Shown: positions 48,272 through 58,235 of the stretch, piece after piece
Numbering within the stretch: the stretch's first letter is position 1
Layout: the number at the start of each line of letters is the position of its first letter
Assembly (NCBI RefSeq): GCF_019391655.1
Contig: NZ_JAHXPQ010000003.1
Location: 372,001 to 436,000, forward strand
Source of the DNA: Mucilaginibacter rivuli
GTDB taxonomy: Bacteria; Bacteroidota; Bacteroidia; Sphingobacteriales; Sphingobacteriaceae
Direction: 5' to 3'
DNA length: 64,000 bases
The notes under the pieces: generated by a model
Seen by the model: the letters and a program-made list of their open reading frames with translations, nothing else
Database searches by the model: none
What the model was told of the DNA's origin: nothing
Position numbers and translations under genes: made by a program

Positions 48272-49366
48272 TTACTTTACCTCTATTTCTGTTTTGGGTT
48301 TACCCGACTTGCTTGGAAAATACCGTTCTCTTACACCAATTAATGGGTATTCCACCAATTTGCTTATTATAATCCCTCCTATAATGGCTGTTCCGAAATA
48401 AAATAAGTAATATGTAATTCCTCCTGTTTTAAAAATATGAATAGATAAAGCCATACAAAGTGTATGAAACAAATAAACAGAGTAGGAATATTTACCAATG
48501 TAAGCAAACGGGGTTATCAATTTCAGAAACATTTTGTTTGTGAATGCAATACAATTGAGAAGAATACAACCAAAACAAAGAGGATTTAATGATAAATTCA
48601 CAACCGATATTATAGGATAACTCTGTCGATCGAATACAAAGTTAGTGGCAACAAATAGAACACTTAATAGCAATAAAAAAACATTTACTTTATGTGCAAA
48701 TAATCGTTCAAGCAGACTCGGCCTATAATTTGCTATTAACGATAATACAACACCAAAAAACAATGCATCAAACCTATAATGACTTTTTATGTAATCGCGT
48801 CCAAAGTCATAATTGTGGTAAGTTAAGTAATTATCCAACCTACATAAAAGGCCTACAATAAAAACTAAAAGGTACACATAAAAGAAAGTTTTCAATTTTA
48901 CTTTTTTGAATTTTATCAGAAAAAAAAACAAGATGCTAAGTAGAAAATAAAAATGTTCTTCGACACTAATAGACCATGTATGTTGGTTATTAGCACTAAA
49001 ATAATTTGATATAAAGACAGCTTCATGAAAAAGGCTGTCTTTATTTTGAGGATCTTTAGTAAGATATGTGAAAAAAAAATAAGCAGTACCAAGAAACAAG
49101 TAGTATGATGGGTAAATTTTAAATCCACGTCTTATAAGAAAGCGTTTAGCATTAAAAGTACCATGGGTTTGATATTCTTTTATTATTAAACCAGATACCA
49201 AATAGCCGCTCAATACAAAAAAAAGGTCTACCCCTACCCAACCACCTGTTTTAAAAACCTTGAGTATATTATCTAAAGCAGAATTACCGAGGATAATAAT
49301 ATGATTAATCATCACCAAAAAAACGCCGCAAAACCTAAGAAAATCAATTTGCAAATTTCGCTTCAT
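48272..49366 (-). CDS. Acyltransferase-3 (OafA/YrhL-type) membrane protein, copy 3
   Basis: 364 residues with ~10 helices. Hallmarks: DFLRFCGVFLVMINHIII at the start, GVDLFFVLSGYLVSGLI, HTWSISVEEHFYFLLSIL. It is more diverged from the two tandem copies at 21.5-23.8 kb. It is the first intact host gene to the right of the prophage and lies just beyond the last prophage gene (five bases, convergent). It probably acetylates a surface polysaccharide made by the locus that follows. Confidence 0.88.
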   Translation of the reverse strand: MKRNLQIDFLRFCGVFLVMINHIIILGNSALDNILKVFKTGGWVGVDLFFVLSGYLVSGLIIKEYQTHGTFNAKRFLIRRGFKIYPSYYLFLGTAYFFFTYLTKDPQNKDSLFHEAVFISNYFSANNQHTWSISVEEHFYFLLSILFFFLIKFKKVKLKTFFYVYLLVFIVGLLCRLDNYLTYHNYDFGRDYIKSHYRFDALFFGVVLSLIANYRPSLLERLFAHKVNVFLLLLSVLFVATNFVFDRQSYPIISVVNLSLNPLCFGCILLNCIAFTNKMFLKLITPFAYIGKYSYSVYLFHTLCMALSIHIFKTGGITYYLFYFGTAIIGGIIISKLVEYPLIGVRERYFPSKSGKPKTEIEVK

Positions 49367-49567
49367 TCTTCAAAACTATAAAAATATACCATATTTGCTT
49401 GTTTTATTAAAAGTTAAAGTAAGATAGGCAATCGCCCTACATCCCTTACCAATACGTCTGTTTTTAACCACTTTTAGCCAAAATACCAAAATCCTTTAAA
49501 CCTTTTGGTAATTTTATATCTTATAATGAGTTGTATATTAATTACATGCTCCTAAAAGATAAGTGCT

Positions 49568-50092
49568 ATGAGAAAACACCAGCCCAAAAGATATGTTATA
49601 TTAGGTATAGCGACATTGTTCGTAATTATTACGGCCGCAATTGGCATAAAAAGTGTTTTCTTCCCTAAAAACAGCATAGATGTTAAAGATGTGGAGATAA
49701 AACTTCCCTCAGGTAATAATACTGTTAAAATTGGGGCGTCAAAAGAGTCGGTTATCACAGCGCTAGGAAAACCAAAACAAGTAAGTTCATTTTCGTCGCA
49801 GGCAAATTACAAGCAAGGCACAGTTTTAAACTACGATGGCGATAAGTTTTATTTCGTTCACAACAAGTTAACCGATTTTGAGCTAACATCGCATAAATAC
49901 AAAGTTAGCTTAGGTAGTGTACATAAATATATGGCGGTAGGAACACCATCAAACGAATTACCTCATTATAAAATTTTGCAAAACGCGGCTCTACTTGATG
50001 TTAAAGATTCAGACCTGGCCACAAACCAATTTCTGGAATATGACCTTAGCGATAGCGGCAAAGTAACAAAAATAGTTTACAGCGATTATTAA
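49568..50092 (+). CDS. Small membrane-anchored unknown protein
   Basis: 174 residues. A basic start and one helix (QPKRYVILGIATLFVIITAAIGIKSVFF) are followed by a globular periplasmic part. It has KIGASKESVITALGKPKQVSS, a pattern like the SmpA/BamE-type 'G.s...v...lG.P' strand-helix, and a beta-rich end. Function unknown. It converges on the riboflavin synthase gene with one base between. Confidence 0.6.
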   Translation: MRKHQPKRYVILGIATLFVIITAAIGIKSVFFPKNSIDVKDVEIKLPSGNNTVKIGASKESVITALGKPKQVSSFSSQANYKQGTVLNYDGDKFYFVHNKLTDFELTSHKYKVSLGSVHKYMAVGTPSNELPHYKILQNAALLDVKDSDLATNQFLEYDLSDSGKVTKIVYSDY

Positions 50093-50093
50093 T

Positions 50094-50678
50094 CTATCGC
50101 TGCATCAACCGTGCTACATATTTACCAATAATATCAAACTCAAGATTTACAGTTGCCCCTTCAGTTACATGCTGTAAGTTTGTATGTTCAAAAGTGTAGG
50201 GTATTATCGCAACTGAAAAATAATTAAGGCTCGAACCAACTACAGTAAGGCTAATTCCGTTTACGCAAATAGAGCCCTTCTCTACAGTTATATTTCCTTT
50301 AGCACCATCATAAGTGAATTGATATTCCCAACTACCGTCAAGCGCTTTAAATGAAGTACAAACAGCGGTTTGGTCAACATGTCCTTGTACAATATGCCCG
50401 TCAAGCCGGGCGTTCATTTGCATGCAACGCTCCAAATTAACAAGGCTGCCTATTTGTAAACCGCCAAGATTGGTTTTATTCAGGGTTTCTTCTATGGCGG
50501 TAACAGTATGAGTAGTGCCTGACAATGATACAACGGTTAAACATACACCATTATGTGCTACCGATTGATCTATCTTTAATTCGTTCGATAAAGGCGACAT
50601 TACAGTAATATGCAGGTTACCCTTGTCGTGCTCCAAATTAGTAACCTTACCTAAAGTTTCAATTATACCTGTAAACAT
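50094..50678 (-). CDS. ribE: Riboflavin synthase, alpha subunit
   Basis: 194 residues. Two lumazine-binding repeats, each starting with the family pattern. The N-terminal MFTGIIETLGKV and NGVCLTVVS are conserved, as is the second-repeat GHIVQGHVDQTAVC and NGISLTVVG. It converts two 6,7-dimethyl-8-ribityllumazine molecules into riboflavin. It lies 27 bases downstream of the biotin carboxylase gene and may share its transcript. Confidence 0.92.
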   Translation of the reverse strand: MFTGIIETLGKVTNLEHDKGNLHITVMSPLSNELKIDQSVAHNGVCLTVVSLSGTTHTVTAIEETLNKTNLGGLQIGSLVNLERCMQMNARLDGHIVQGHVDQTAVCTSFKALDGSWEYQFTYDGAKGNITVEKGSICVNGISLTVVGSSLNYFSVAIIPYTFEHTNLQHVTEGATVNLEFDIIGKYVARLMQR

Positions 50679-50705
50679 AGTTGTTTATATTAAAACGATG
50701 CAGCT

Positions 50706-52193
50706 TTAAAGCGCCTTCCTGTTTTTTACCCAGTTTGAAGTTTCGGATGTTGTAACAGCCAACGTATCGCCATTACGTTTCCCCGATGCCATCAATTTTG
50801 ACATAATAAGTGCGGCTATTTTTGCTTCGCCATCATCTGTTTTAGCCAGTACTTCCGGGTTAAAATATTTTTTTACAAAATGGGTATCAAAATTACCTGT
50901 AGTAAAAGCCTCGTGCTGCATTACAAACTTACCAAAGCCAAGTGTTGTTGTAATGCCCGTTATTTCATATTCATCAATCGCTCGTATCATTCGTTCAATC
51001 GCCTCTTCACGGTCTTTACCATAAGTGATCAGCTTAGCTATCATCGGATCGTAATAGATGGGTATCTCCATTCCTTGCTCAAAGCCATCATCAACACGAA
51101 CGCCTGGCCCTTTGGGTGTTTTGTAGGTTTGCAGGGTACCTATGTCGGGCAAAAAATCATTAGCCGGATCCTCAGCATAAACACGCAACTCCATAGCATG
51201 GCCGGTAATAGCCAGGTCTTCCTGCTTAAAACTAATAGCCTCTCCCCTTGCTACTTTAATCTGTTCCTTTACTAAGTCAACGCCGGTTATTAGTTCGCTA
51301 ACAGGGTGTTCAACCTGTAAACGGGTGTTCATCTCTAAAAAGTAAAAATTGAGGTTTTCGTCCATAATAAACTCAACCGTACCTGCACCTGTGTAGTTTA
51401 CAGAACGGGCCACATCAACAGCGCATTTCCCCATTTCAGCACGCAATGCGGGAGTTAGTACAGATGAAGGAGCTTCTTCTACTACCTTTTGATGGCGGCG
51501 TTGTACTGAACAATCACGTTCGAACAAATGAACGATGTTGCCATGTGTATCGCCAAGTACTTGTATTTCTATATGGCGGGGTGATGATACATACCGTTCA
51601 ATAAAAACAGAACCATCACCAAATGCAGATGTTGCTTCGGATACGGCCAAACTCATCTGTTCTTCAAAGTCTTCAACTTTATCTACTATCCGCATACCTT
51701 TTCCGCCACCTCCTGCTGCAGCTTTGATAAGGATAGGGAAACCTACTTCAGTAGCACGCTTTTTAGCTTCAGAAACGTTGCTTATAGCCTCTTCGGTACC
51801 AGGCACCATCGGAATGTTGTATTTTAATGCTGCGGCTTTTGCAGAGAGTTTATTACCCATTACCTCCATTGCCTCGGGTGATGGGCCTATTAATACCAGT
51901 CCTGCGTTACGTACCTGACGGGCAAAATCGGCATTTTCAGACAAGAAACCATAACCAGGATGAATGGCCTCAGCTCCTGTTTTATGGCATGCATCAATTA
52001 TTTTGGCACCAATAAGGTATGATTGGTTTGACGGCGCAGGACCTATGTATACAGCTTCATCGGCGTAGCGAACATGCAGAGCATTTCTATCTGCATCAGA
52101 ATAAACAGCAACAGTTTTGATTCCCATTTCACGTGCCGAACGCATTACCCTAAGTGCTATTTCGCCACGATTGGCTACCAGTAGTTTTTTCAT
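50706..52193 (-). CDS. accC: Biotin carboxylase subunit (acetyl-CoA or propionyl-CoA carboxylase)
   Basis: About 495 residues from the ATG at 52193 (MKKLLVANRGEIALRVMRSAREMGI); an upstream TTG is unlikely. Domains: biotin-carboxylase N-terminal, ATP-grasp (GGGGKGMRIVDKVEDFE, EMNTRLQVEHPVSELITG) and C-terminal (LRVYAEDPANDFLPDIGTLQTYK). The enzyme carboxylates biotin using ATP and bicarbonate. It is about 45 residues longer than E. coli AccC, with a tail ending ...SNWVKNRKAL. No biotin carrier or transferase is next to it, so whether it serves acetyl- or propionyl-CoA is open. Confidence 0.9.
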   Translation of the reverse strand: MKKLLVANRGEIALRVMRSAREMGIKTVAVYSDADRNALHVRYADEAVYIGPAPSNQSYLIGAKIIDACHKTGAEAIHPGYGFLSENADFARQVRNAGLVLIGPSPEAMEVMGNKLSAKAAALKYNIPMVPGTEEAISNVSEAKKRATEVGFPILIKAAAGGGGKGMRIVDKVEDFEEQMSLAVSEATSAFGDGSVFIERYVSSPRHIEIQVLGDTHGNIVHLFERDCSVQRRHQKVVEEAPSSVLTPALRAEMGKCAVDVARSVNYTGAGTVEFIMDENLNFYFLEMNTRLQVEHPVSELITGVDLVKEQIKVARGEAISFKQEDLAITGHAMELRVYAEDPANDFLPDIGTLQTYKTPKGPGVRVDDGFEQGMEIPIYYDPMIAKLITYGKDREEAIERMIRAIDEYEITGITTTLGFGKFVMQHEAFTTGNFDTHFVKKYFNPEVLAKTDDGEAKIAALIMSKLMASGKRNGDTLAVTTSETSNWVKNRKAL

Positions 52194-52276
52194 GATAAAC
52201 AAATGTAGAAGTTTATCCTATACAGACAAATTGATAAGCCAGTAATAACTACGTAATGAAAGAAGATAATATCAAA

Positions 52277-53626
52277 TTATTTCCCTTTGCCCTGTACAAC
52301 TACACGGAGGGTTTTTAAAATGATATTCAAATCAGAGTTAAGACTAACATTTTGAAGATAGACCAAATCATATCGCATACGCTCACGCATTTGATCTACA
52401 TTCTCGGCATATCCATAATGCACTTGCCCTATTGATGTTATTCCGGGCTTAACACGCAATAGCTTACGATAGTTTGGAGTATGTTCAAGAATACGCTCAA
52501 TAAAGTATTGTCTTTCGGGACGAGGGCCCACGATAGACATATCCCCTTTAAATACATTCCAAAATTGGGGCAACTCATCTAAACGGGATTTACGCATAAT
52601 TCGGCCCCAGGGAGTAATACGCGGATCGTGATCGGAAGATAATTGTGGTCCGTGTTTTTCGGAGTCTATCCACATGCTTCTAAACTTGTAGATGTGAAAA
52701 GGTTTTTCGTTTAAGCCTATACGCTCCTGCTTATAAAAAGCAGGCCCTTTCGAGCTCAGTTTTGTAATAAGAAATAACAACAAAAATACCGGGCTACCAC
52801 CTATTAATACCGATGTAGAAAATACTACATCAAAACTTCTTTTCAAAAATCTAATTTTTAAGGGTAGTTCATGGTTTGATGTTAGATGTAACACAGGAAC
52901 ATTATGATAATTAACCAGTGTTGCAAAACTATTACTTAACATCAAATCAGAAACAACCTTTATTTTAATAAAATGTATATCTCCAAGCCGTATCAGGTTC
53001 TTTAGCAGTTCATCATCAAGCTGTTTGTAGCAGATAAATATCTCATCTGGTTTTTTTGAAAACAGCACATCAATAATTTCACTTTCTGACATACTCAAAA
53101 TCTGGTCTTCAGTGATAAAATCTGCAAGATCATACCCGTATTCCGGGTGGTCAGAAAATGAGTGTATTAATCTTTTAGCAATTTTTTCATCGCCAACGAT
53201 AATTATTTTGCGATGATTATATCCTTTTTTTCGGATAAAATCCAAAGAAATAAAAAGCAATGAACGATGTATAACAACTAAACCAAAAAAGATAATGTAG
53301 GTAACAATAAGCATTAACCTTGATACATCATATAGTTTAAAGAAGTAAAGAAATCCAAAAACCAATAGAAGATGGTATATCAGGGTAAGCATAAACCGGT
53401 TAAAATTATCCCTCAGTAAAAGGGGCCTTCTAACTTTAAAGCTTTGAGATAAAAAAGAAGTGAATATCCAAACTACGTTAACGACCAGGATAAATAATTG
53501 TGAAGCGTTTTGTGGACGGTATGTACTAAATTCTAAAAAATTAGCACTATAACCCGCGATATTTAGCAGCAATAAATCGCAAACAAATATAAAACCAGGA
53601 AGGTACTTTGAGTAACGTGCAGTCAT
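52277..53626 (-). CDS. Polyprenyl-phosphate sugar-1-phosphate transferase (WcaJ/WbaP type)
   Basis: 449 residues. The first half holds four to five helices and a Rossmann-like domain (NHRKIIIVGDEKIAKRLIHSFSD). The second half is the bacterial sugar transferase: LKRSFDVVFSTSVLIGGSPVFLLLFLITKLSSKGPAFYKQERIG, KFRSMW(ID)SE, GRIMRKSRLDELPQFWNVFKGDMSIVGPRPERQYFIE, and GITSIGQVHYG. Such enzymes start surface-polysaccharide synthesis by loading the first sugar phosphate onto undecaprenyl phosphate. It opens the polysaccharide block. Confidence 0.92.
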   Translation of the reverse strand: MTARYSKYLPGFIFVCDLLLLNIAGYSANFLEFSTYRPQNASQLFILVVNVVWIFTSFLSQSFKVRRPLLLRDNFNRFMLTLIYHLLLVFGFLYFFKLYDVSRLMLIVTYIIFFGLVVIHRSLLFISLDFIRKKGYNHRKIIIVGDEKIAKRLIHSFSDHPEYGYDLADFITEDQILSMSESEIIDVLFSKKPDEIFICYKQLDDELLKNLIRLGDIHFIKIKVVSDLMLSNSFATLVNYHNVPVLHLTSNHELPLKIRFLKRSFDVVFSTSVLIGGSPVFLLLFLITKLSSKGPAFYKQERIGLNEKPFHIYKFRSMWIDSEKHGPQLSSDHDPRITPWGRIMRKSRLDELPQFWNVFKGDMSIVGPRPERQYFIERILEHTPNYRKLLRVKPGITSIGQVHYGYAENVDQMRERMRYDLVYLQNVSLNSDLNIILKTLRVVVQGKGK

Positions 53627-53833
53627 AGATTAATTAATTTACTTCCTTTTCTAATGTAAAAGTAATAATAAAAGTGGCATTTGAAAAATAACATCACAAA
53701 GCCTCTTTACAAAAATTACTTTTTTTCTAAATTAAGTAACAAATATTGTTCCATACAATTAGACTGAGGATATCGGGCTATGTCAAATTTGGAATGAAAT
53801 TATTTTTGAAATATCTACACAGCTTAATTTAAA

Positions 53834-54397
53834 TTAATTCTTCATATCTACAGCAGCACAAATAATGTGACCGATCAAAATATGCATTTCCTGGATACGT
53901 GCGGTAACCTGTGAGGGAATGACAAGATTAATATCGCAGCAATCATTCATAACCCCTCCATCTCTGCCAGAAAAACCAATAGTTTTACACCCAACTACTT
54001 TTCCTGCTTGGAGCGCTTTAACCACATTAGGACTATTGCCACTCGTTGAGATACCAATCAGAACATCCCCGTTGTTTGCAAGCCCTTCAACCTGACGCTC
54101 AAAAATCCGGTCAAAACCATAATCATTTCCTATAGCAGTTAAAGCGGATGTATCTGTTGTTAATGCGATTGCTGGCAAAGATCGACGCTCTTTTACAAAC
54201 CTTCCGATAAATTCAGCAGCAATATGCTGAGCATCGGCGGCACTCCCACCGTTGCCAAATATCAGTACCTTTTTCTCCTTAGCAATACACTCTGTTACAA
54301 TAGCGCACGCGTTTTCTATATCATTTGCCAGTATTTTTACCGTTTTATTAGCAACATCTATGTGCTCGGAAAAATATTGGTTAATATTGTTAATCAT
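53834..54397 (-). CDS. gmhA: Sedoheptulose-7-phosphate isomerase
   Basis: 187 residues, SIS fold: [63 protein letters not shown] and [19 protein letters not shown] are GmhA signatures. It converts sedoheptulose 7-phosphate to D-glycero-D-manno-heptose 7-phosphate. It is 13 bases from the HldD-like gene, and together with the kinase encodes the heptose pathway. Confidence 0.93.
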   Translation of the reverse strand: MINNINQYFSEHIDVANKTVKILANDIENACAIVTECIAKEKKVLIFGNGGSAADAQHIAAEFIGRFVKERRSLPAIALTTDTSALTAIGNDYGFDRIFERQVEGLANNGDVLIGISTSGNSPNVVKALQAGKVVGCKTIGFSGRDGGVMNDCCDINLVIPSQVTARIQEMHILIGHIICAAVDMKN

Positions 54398-54410
54398 TTA
54401 TTTTTTTATG

Positions 54411-55412
54411 TTAAAATTGTTTTTCTGCAGATAGGTAATTTCTAACGTAATCGTCAATACCTTCCTCTAATGTATAAAATTTTTGATCGTATCCTGCGTT
54501 ATGCAATTTTTCCATGTTGGCTTCGGTAAAATATTGGTATTTGTCTTTTATATCTTTTGGCATATCAATAAAAATAACATTGGTTTCTTTATCAAGCCCT
54601 TTAAAAGTAGCCGCAACTAAATCATAAAAACTCCGTGCTTCGCCTGTTCCAAGGTTATACAAACCATTATGTTCAATTAGCCAACTTTTACTAACCATCT
54701 TTTCTGTCATCCAATACATTACCTTCAACAAATCAATAACATATACAAAATCTCTAAGTTGCTGCCCGTCTTCAAAATCCGGCCGATGGCTTTTGAATAA
54801 TTTAACTATCCCATCCTTTTTTATTTGATTAAACGAATGCCAAATAACACTTGCCATGCGGGCTTTATGATTCTCATTAGGGCCATATATATTAAAGAAT
54901 TTTAAACCAGTCCAAAATGGTGGCTGATTTTTTTGCTTAAGGGCCCATTTATCAAATTCATTTTTACTAATGCCATAAGGATTGAGTGGTTGAAGCCTTT
55001 CAACCACATCATGGTCATCATTATAGCCTAACTCGCCTGAACCATATGTAGCTGCAGAAGACGCATAGATGAGAGGTACCTGTTGAGCTGTACAATAGTT
55101 CCACATATCTATTGAATATTGAACGTTAAGCTCTTGATGTATTGAATAATCAAACTCGGTAGTATCTGTTCTTGCTCCTAAATGGATTATGATGCTTACA
55201 TCTGGCTTAGTTTGGTTTAACCACTCAAAAAACACATTACGCTCAATCTTGTGTTTATATTGTTTATTTACCCAATTAGCTTTTTTATTATCTGAACTAA
55301 AATCGTCTACAAGCACGAGATTTTCATAACCATTGTTATTCAAAAACTGAACCATACACGAACCAATAAACCCTGCTGCACCTGTAACAACTATTGTAGA
55401 TTTTGTATCCAT
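54411..55412 (-). CDS. hldD: ADP-L-glycero-D-manno-heptose-6-epimerase-like protein
   Basis: 333 residues, extended short-chain dehydrogenase. The NAD(P) motif is VVTGAAGFIGSCMVQFLNNNGYENLVLVDDFS; the active site has YASSAATYGSGELGYNDD and NPYGISKNEFDKWAL (Tyr-x3-Lys). Matches the RfaD/HldD pattern and length. It inverts C6 of ADP-heptose. It lies 10 bases downstream of the kinase gene. Confidence 0.9.
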   Translation of the reverse strand: MDTKSTIVVTGAAGFIGSCMVQFLNNNGYENLVLVDDFSSDNKKANWVNKQYKHKIERNVFFEWLNQTKPDVSIIIHLGARTDTTEFDYSIHQELNVQYSIDMWNYCTAQQVPLIYASSAATYGSGELGYNDDHDVVERLQPLNPYGISKNEFDKWALKQKNQPPFWTGLKFFNIYGPNENHKARMASVIWHSFNQIKKDGIVKLFKSHRPDFEDGQQLRDFVYVIDLLKVMYWMTEKMVSKSWLIEHNGLYNLGTGEARSFYDLVAATFKGLDKETNVIFIDMPKDIKDKYQYFTEANMEKLHNAGYDQKFYTLEEGIDDYVRNYLSAEKQF

Positions 55413-55422
55413 TGCTTAAAAC

Positions 55423-56385
55423 TTATTCTTCAAACTTCTTTTTTATCTCATCAAGGGTAGCCGTCGCGCTGCCAATTTTGCTCACAACTACAGCTGCCGC
55501 GTGATTAGCAAAATCGCAAGCTTGCTCCAAACTATAACCGGCGGTTAATGCAATGCCTAAAGATGCCAAAACTGTGTCTCCGGCACCTGTTACATCAACA
55601 ACACCAATTGCTTTGGTAGGAATAATAGTTAATTTATTATCCGAATACAACGCCATACCTTCTTCAGACATTGTAATTATTACATCTTCGCAGTTAGTGA
55701 TTTCCTTTATCTTAGCACATGCCTCCTGTAAACTGGTTTTATCAGCAATTGCTATTCCGGTTGCTGCAACTGCTTCTTTTTTATTTGGTTTAATAATGCT
55801 TACGCCTTTGTATTTATCAAAGTTAATCCCTTTCGGATCTACTATTGTTTTAATATTTTGTACCTTACATGCCTCAAAAACCCCTTCAAGTAAGTTTGGA
55901 GTTAATAACCCTTTATTATAATCAGACAAAAGTACCATTTGATATTTAGGCAGTATCTGCTTAATTAAAGCCAGCAATTTTGTTTCAATATCATTATCAA
56001 TTGGTTTAGTAACCTCCTTATCCAACCGAATAAGCTGATGCTTAGTGGCCAAAACACGTGTTTTTATCGTTGTACACCTATTTTTATCAGCAACCAAACC
56101 ATCTCCTTTAATGTTACAGTGTGATAGCTTCTTCAGCACCAAACCTGCATTTTCATCATCACCCACAATACTTACAATATTTACATTGCAGCCGAATACA
56201 TTAAGGTTTTCTATTACATTGCCTGCACCACCTAATGTATGGCTCTCTGATCTGATCTCGACTACTGGAACAGGTGCTTCTGGTGATATCCTGCTGCAAT
56301 CACCATAAATATAATGGTCAAGCATCAGGTCGCCAATTACCAGAATGTTAAGTCCCCCAGTATCTAATTCTGTAAATTTATACAT
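55423..56385 (-). CDS. hldE: D-glycero-beta-D-manno-heptose-7-phosphate kinase (HldE kinase domain only)
   Basis: About 320 residues from the ATG at 56385; an upstream TTG would overlap the previous gene. PfkB/ribokinase fold: NILVIGDLMLDHYIYGDCSRISPEAPVPVV at the start and DVTGAGDTVLASLGIALTAG for ATP and the catalytic base. It corresponds to the first domain of bifunctional HldE; the nucleotidyltransferase domain is absent, as is common in Bacteroidota. The partner enzyme and GmhB must be elsewhere. Confidence 0.88.
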   Translation of the reverse strand: MYKFTELDTGGLNILVIGDLMLDHYIYGDCSRISPEAPVPVVEIRSESHTLGGAGNVIENLNVFGCNVNIVSIVGDDENAGLVLKKLSHCNIKGDGLVADKNRCTTIKTRVLATKHQLIRLDKEVTKPIDNDIETKLLALIKQILPKYQMVLLSDYNKGLLTPNLLEGVFEACKVQNIKTIVDPKGINFDKYKGVSIIKPNKKEAVAATGIAIADKTSLQEACAKIKEITNCEDVIITMSEEGMALYSDNKLTIIPTKAIGVVDVTGAGDTVLASLGIALTAGYSLEQACDFANHAAAVVVSKIGSATATLDEIKKKFEE

Positions 56386-56387
56386 AG

Positions 56388-57308
56388 TTATATTTGATGT
56401 TTCCAATAAAATTTATGCATAGATAGTCTTTTAAGAATGTTAATGGGCATTTTTTTATAATGTTTAGCTATGTTATAGCCTAACCATTTAGCAAAAATAG
56501 AACCAACAGATTTAAATAAACTCATTTTATGATATCTAAATGCATATCTAATTTCTGATTTTACAAATTTAAGCCCCTCACCTGTAGGTTTACCGTATTC
56601 TTTTATGAGCCAATTGTTTTGTTCGTGAAAAACTCTGGTGTCAAAATATCTTTCAAACTCTTCTTTCAGTGTATAATTATGAGAATGATATGCTGTCGCC
56701 TCGGCAACATAGGCTATCCGAAATCCCTTTAAGAGCATTTTTGCGGCTACTATCGCATCTTCGCCCATAATGGAGTTTGAAGGAAAACCATCAACTGTAT
56801 TTAATGCACTTTTACGATACGCTGAAAATGAGTTTGAACAAAAAAATACTTTAAAACCCAAACGATCTTTATCTTTAAAACTTCGAACATCAGATACAGG
56901 AGGATAGTTAAACAGTCTGGCGTGTATCTCTAAAGGTTCAGCATTTTCGCGAGGTAATTGCCTGCCATAAGCCATGCCTACTTCGGGATCATCAAACGCA
57001 ATTACAATATTCCTAATACTATCTCTAGTTGATAAAATTGCGTCTTGTGTCAAAAAAATACAAATATCTGCATCAGCAGCAAAATTGGCCAATTGTTGCC
57101 GTGTTTTACCATGGTTAAATTCGCTTTTATCAATACTGATAACTTTGAACCCATATTCAATAGCTAAGTGAACTGTGTCATCTATAGAGCCGGAATCTAT
57201 AATTATAGTTTTTAAAGGCTTAGCGTTTTGATTATTAATATTTTCTAAAACTGCTTTCCATCTTGCACCAGCATTGTAAGTTGGTATGCAAATAATAAAT
57301 TCTAACAT
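56388..57308 (-). CDS. Family 2 glycosyltransferase (rhamnosyltransferase-like)
   Basis: 306 residues. EFIICIPTYNAGARWKAVLENINNQ...TIIIDSGSIDDTVHLA is a GT2 start. DICIFLTQDAILST carries the donor-side acidic residues, and AYRKSALNTVDGFPSNSIMGEDAIVAAKMLLKGFRIAYV the ED motif. The pattern is close to RfbF/RgpB-type rhamnosyltransferases. It is directly upstream of the heptose kinase (two bases). Confidence 0.88.
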   Translation of the reverse strand: MLEFIICIPTYNAGARWKAVLENINNQNAKPLKTIIIDSGSIDDTVHLAIEYGFKVISIDKSEFNHGKTRQQLANFAADADICIFLTQDAILSTRDSIRNIVIAFDDPEVGMAYGRQLPRENAEPLEIHARLFNYPPVSDVRSFKDKDRLGFKVFFCSNSFSAYRKSALNTVDGFPSNSIMGEDAIVAAKMLLKGFRIAYVAEATAYHSHNYTLKEEFERYFDTRVFHEQNNWLIKEYGKPTGEGLKFVKSEIRYAFRYHKMSLFKSVGSIFAKWLGYNIAKHYKKMPINILKRLSMHKFYWKHQI

Positions 57309-57379
57309 TTGACAATTATTTTATAATTCAAAACTTATATCAGATAAGATTATTTTGATATAAAACTCATTTAAATAAA

Positions 57380-58234
57380 TTAACTAAATATTTGCTTTAA
57401 TTTAGTAATAGTTGGCTCAAAATTTATATCATCTGTTATAGAGAAATAGTTATGTTTTATCATAAAAGGTGTTTGGAATTTATCTGTATAAAATTTGCTG
57501 CCTTTCATATAAATTACAAAATGCCGCACGTTGTAAAAGTTTGCTAAATGGCATGGCAAACTATCTGAACTAATAATAAAATCAGCACTTTTAATTAAAT
57601 CAATAATTTGGGTAAAGTTAGAATAGTTAAGTGTACCAGGAAGTTTTTCTATTGTAAAATTTGCAGTATTTATTTCAATCTCAGGAAAATTTTTAACTAT
57701 TTCATTAATTAAAATTCCCGGAATTTCTTTATCTTTTATCCTACTGTCTGGGAAGATAATAATCCTATTAATTTTTTGGTTTTGTTCTATAAGAATATCT
57801 GCTTCGGGGTTATATGTCAATCCAAAATATGACGTGAAGAATTTCCTTTTTGCATCATAAATGTTAATATTATCTGCTGGCCATCTAAATTTACTTCTTG
57901 AAAAAAACAATCTCCTACTTCTAAAATCCAATAGATATATTGATTCTGGTTTTAAGGAGAAAAATATATTAACTATATCCTTAAATAATCTTATAACATT
58001 TTTTTTATCTTTTATTTTATATAATTCAAAAAAAGCCGGCTGATTTTGTATCTCTAATTTATCAATCACGTTGAATAAGCTATCGCCATCAATAGCTTCA
58101 TAAATTTCTGATATATAAAAAGGAAGTGATATAGGAATGCTTTTATCAATAAAGTTCTTTATCACAAATGATGTTATAACAAAATCACCTAACGACCTAA
58201 TTGGCAAATACACAACGTTAGTATTCTTCTCCAT
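57380..58234 (-). CDS. Family 9 glycosyltransferase-like (heptosyltransferase type)
   Basis: 284 residues. NVVYLPIRSLGDFVITSFVIKNF at the start and IKSADFIISSDSLPCHLANFYNVRHFVIYM near the end are the two halves of the ADP-heptose:LPS heptosyltransferase (GT9) pattern, including the D-S/T-x3-H-x-A motif. Consistent with the heptose pathway on the same strand. It is shorter than typical WaaC/F (~330), so the acceptor may differ. Confidence 0.75.
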   Translation of the reverse strand: MEKNTNVVYLPIRSLGDFVITSFVIKNFIDKSIPISLPFYISEIYEAIDGDSLFNVIDKLEIQNQPAFFELYKIKDKKNVIRLFKDIVNIFFSLKPESIYLLDFRSRRLFFSRSKFRWPADNINIYDAKRKFFTSYFGLTYNPEADILIEQNQKINRIIIFPDSRIKDKEIPGILINEIVKNFPEIEINTANFTIEKLPGTLNYSNFTQIIDLIKSADFIISSDSLPCHLANFYNVRHFVIYMKGSKFYTDKFQTPFMIKHNYFSITDDINFEPTITKLKQIFS

Positions 58235-58235
58235 A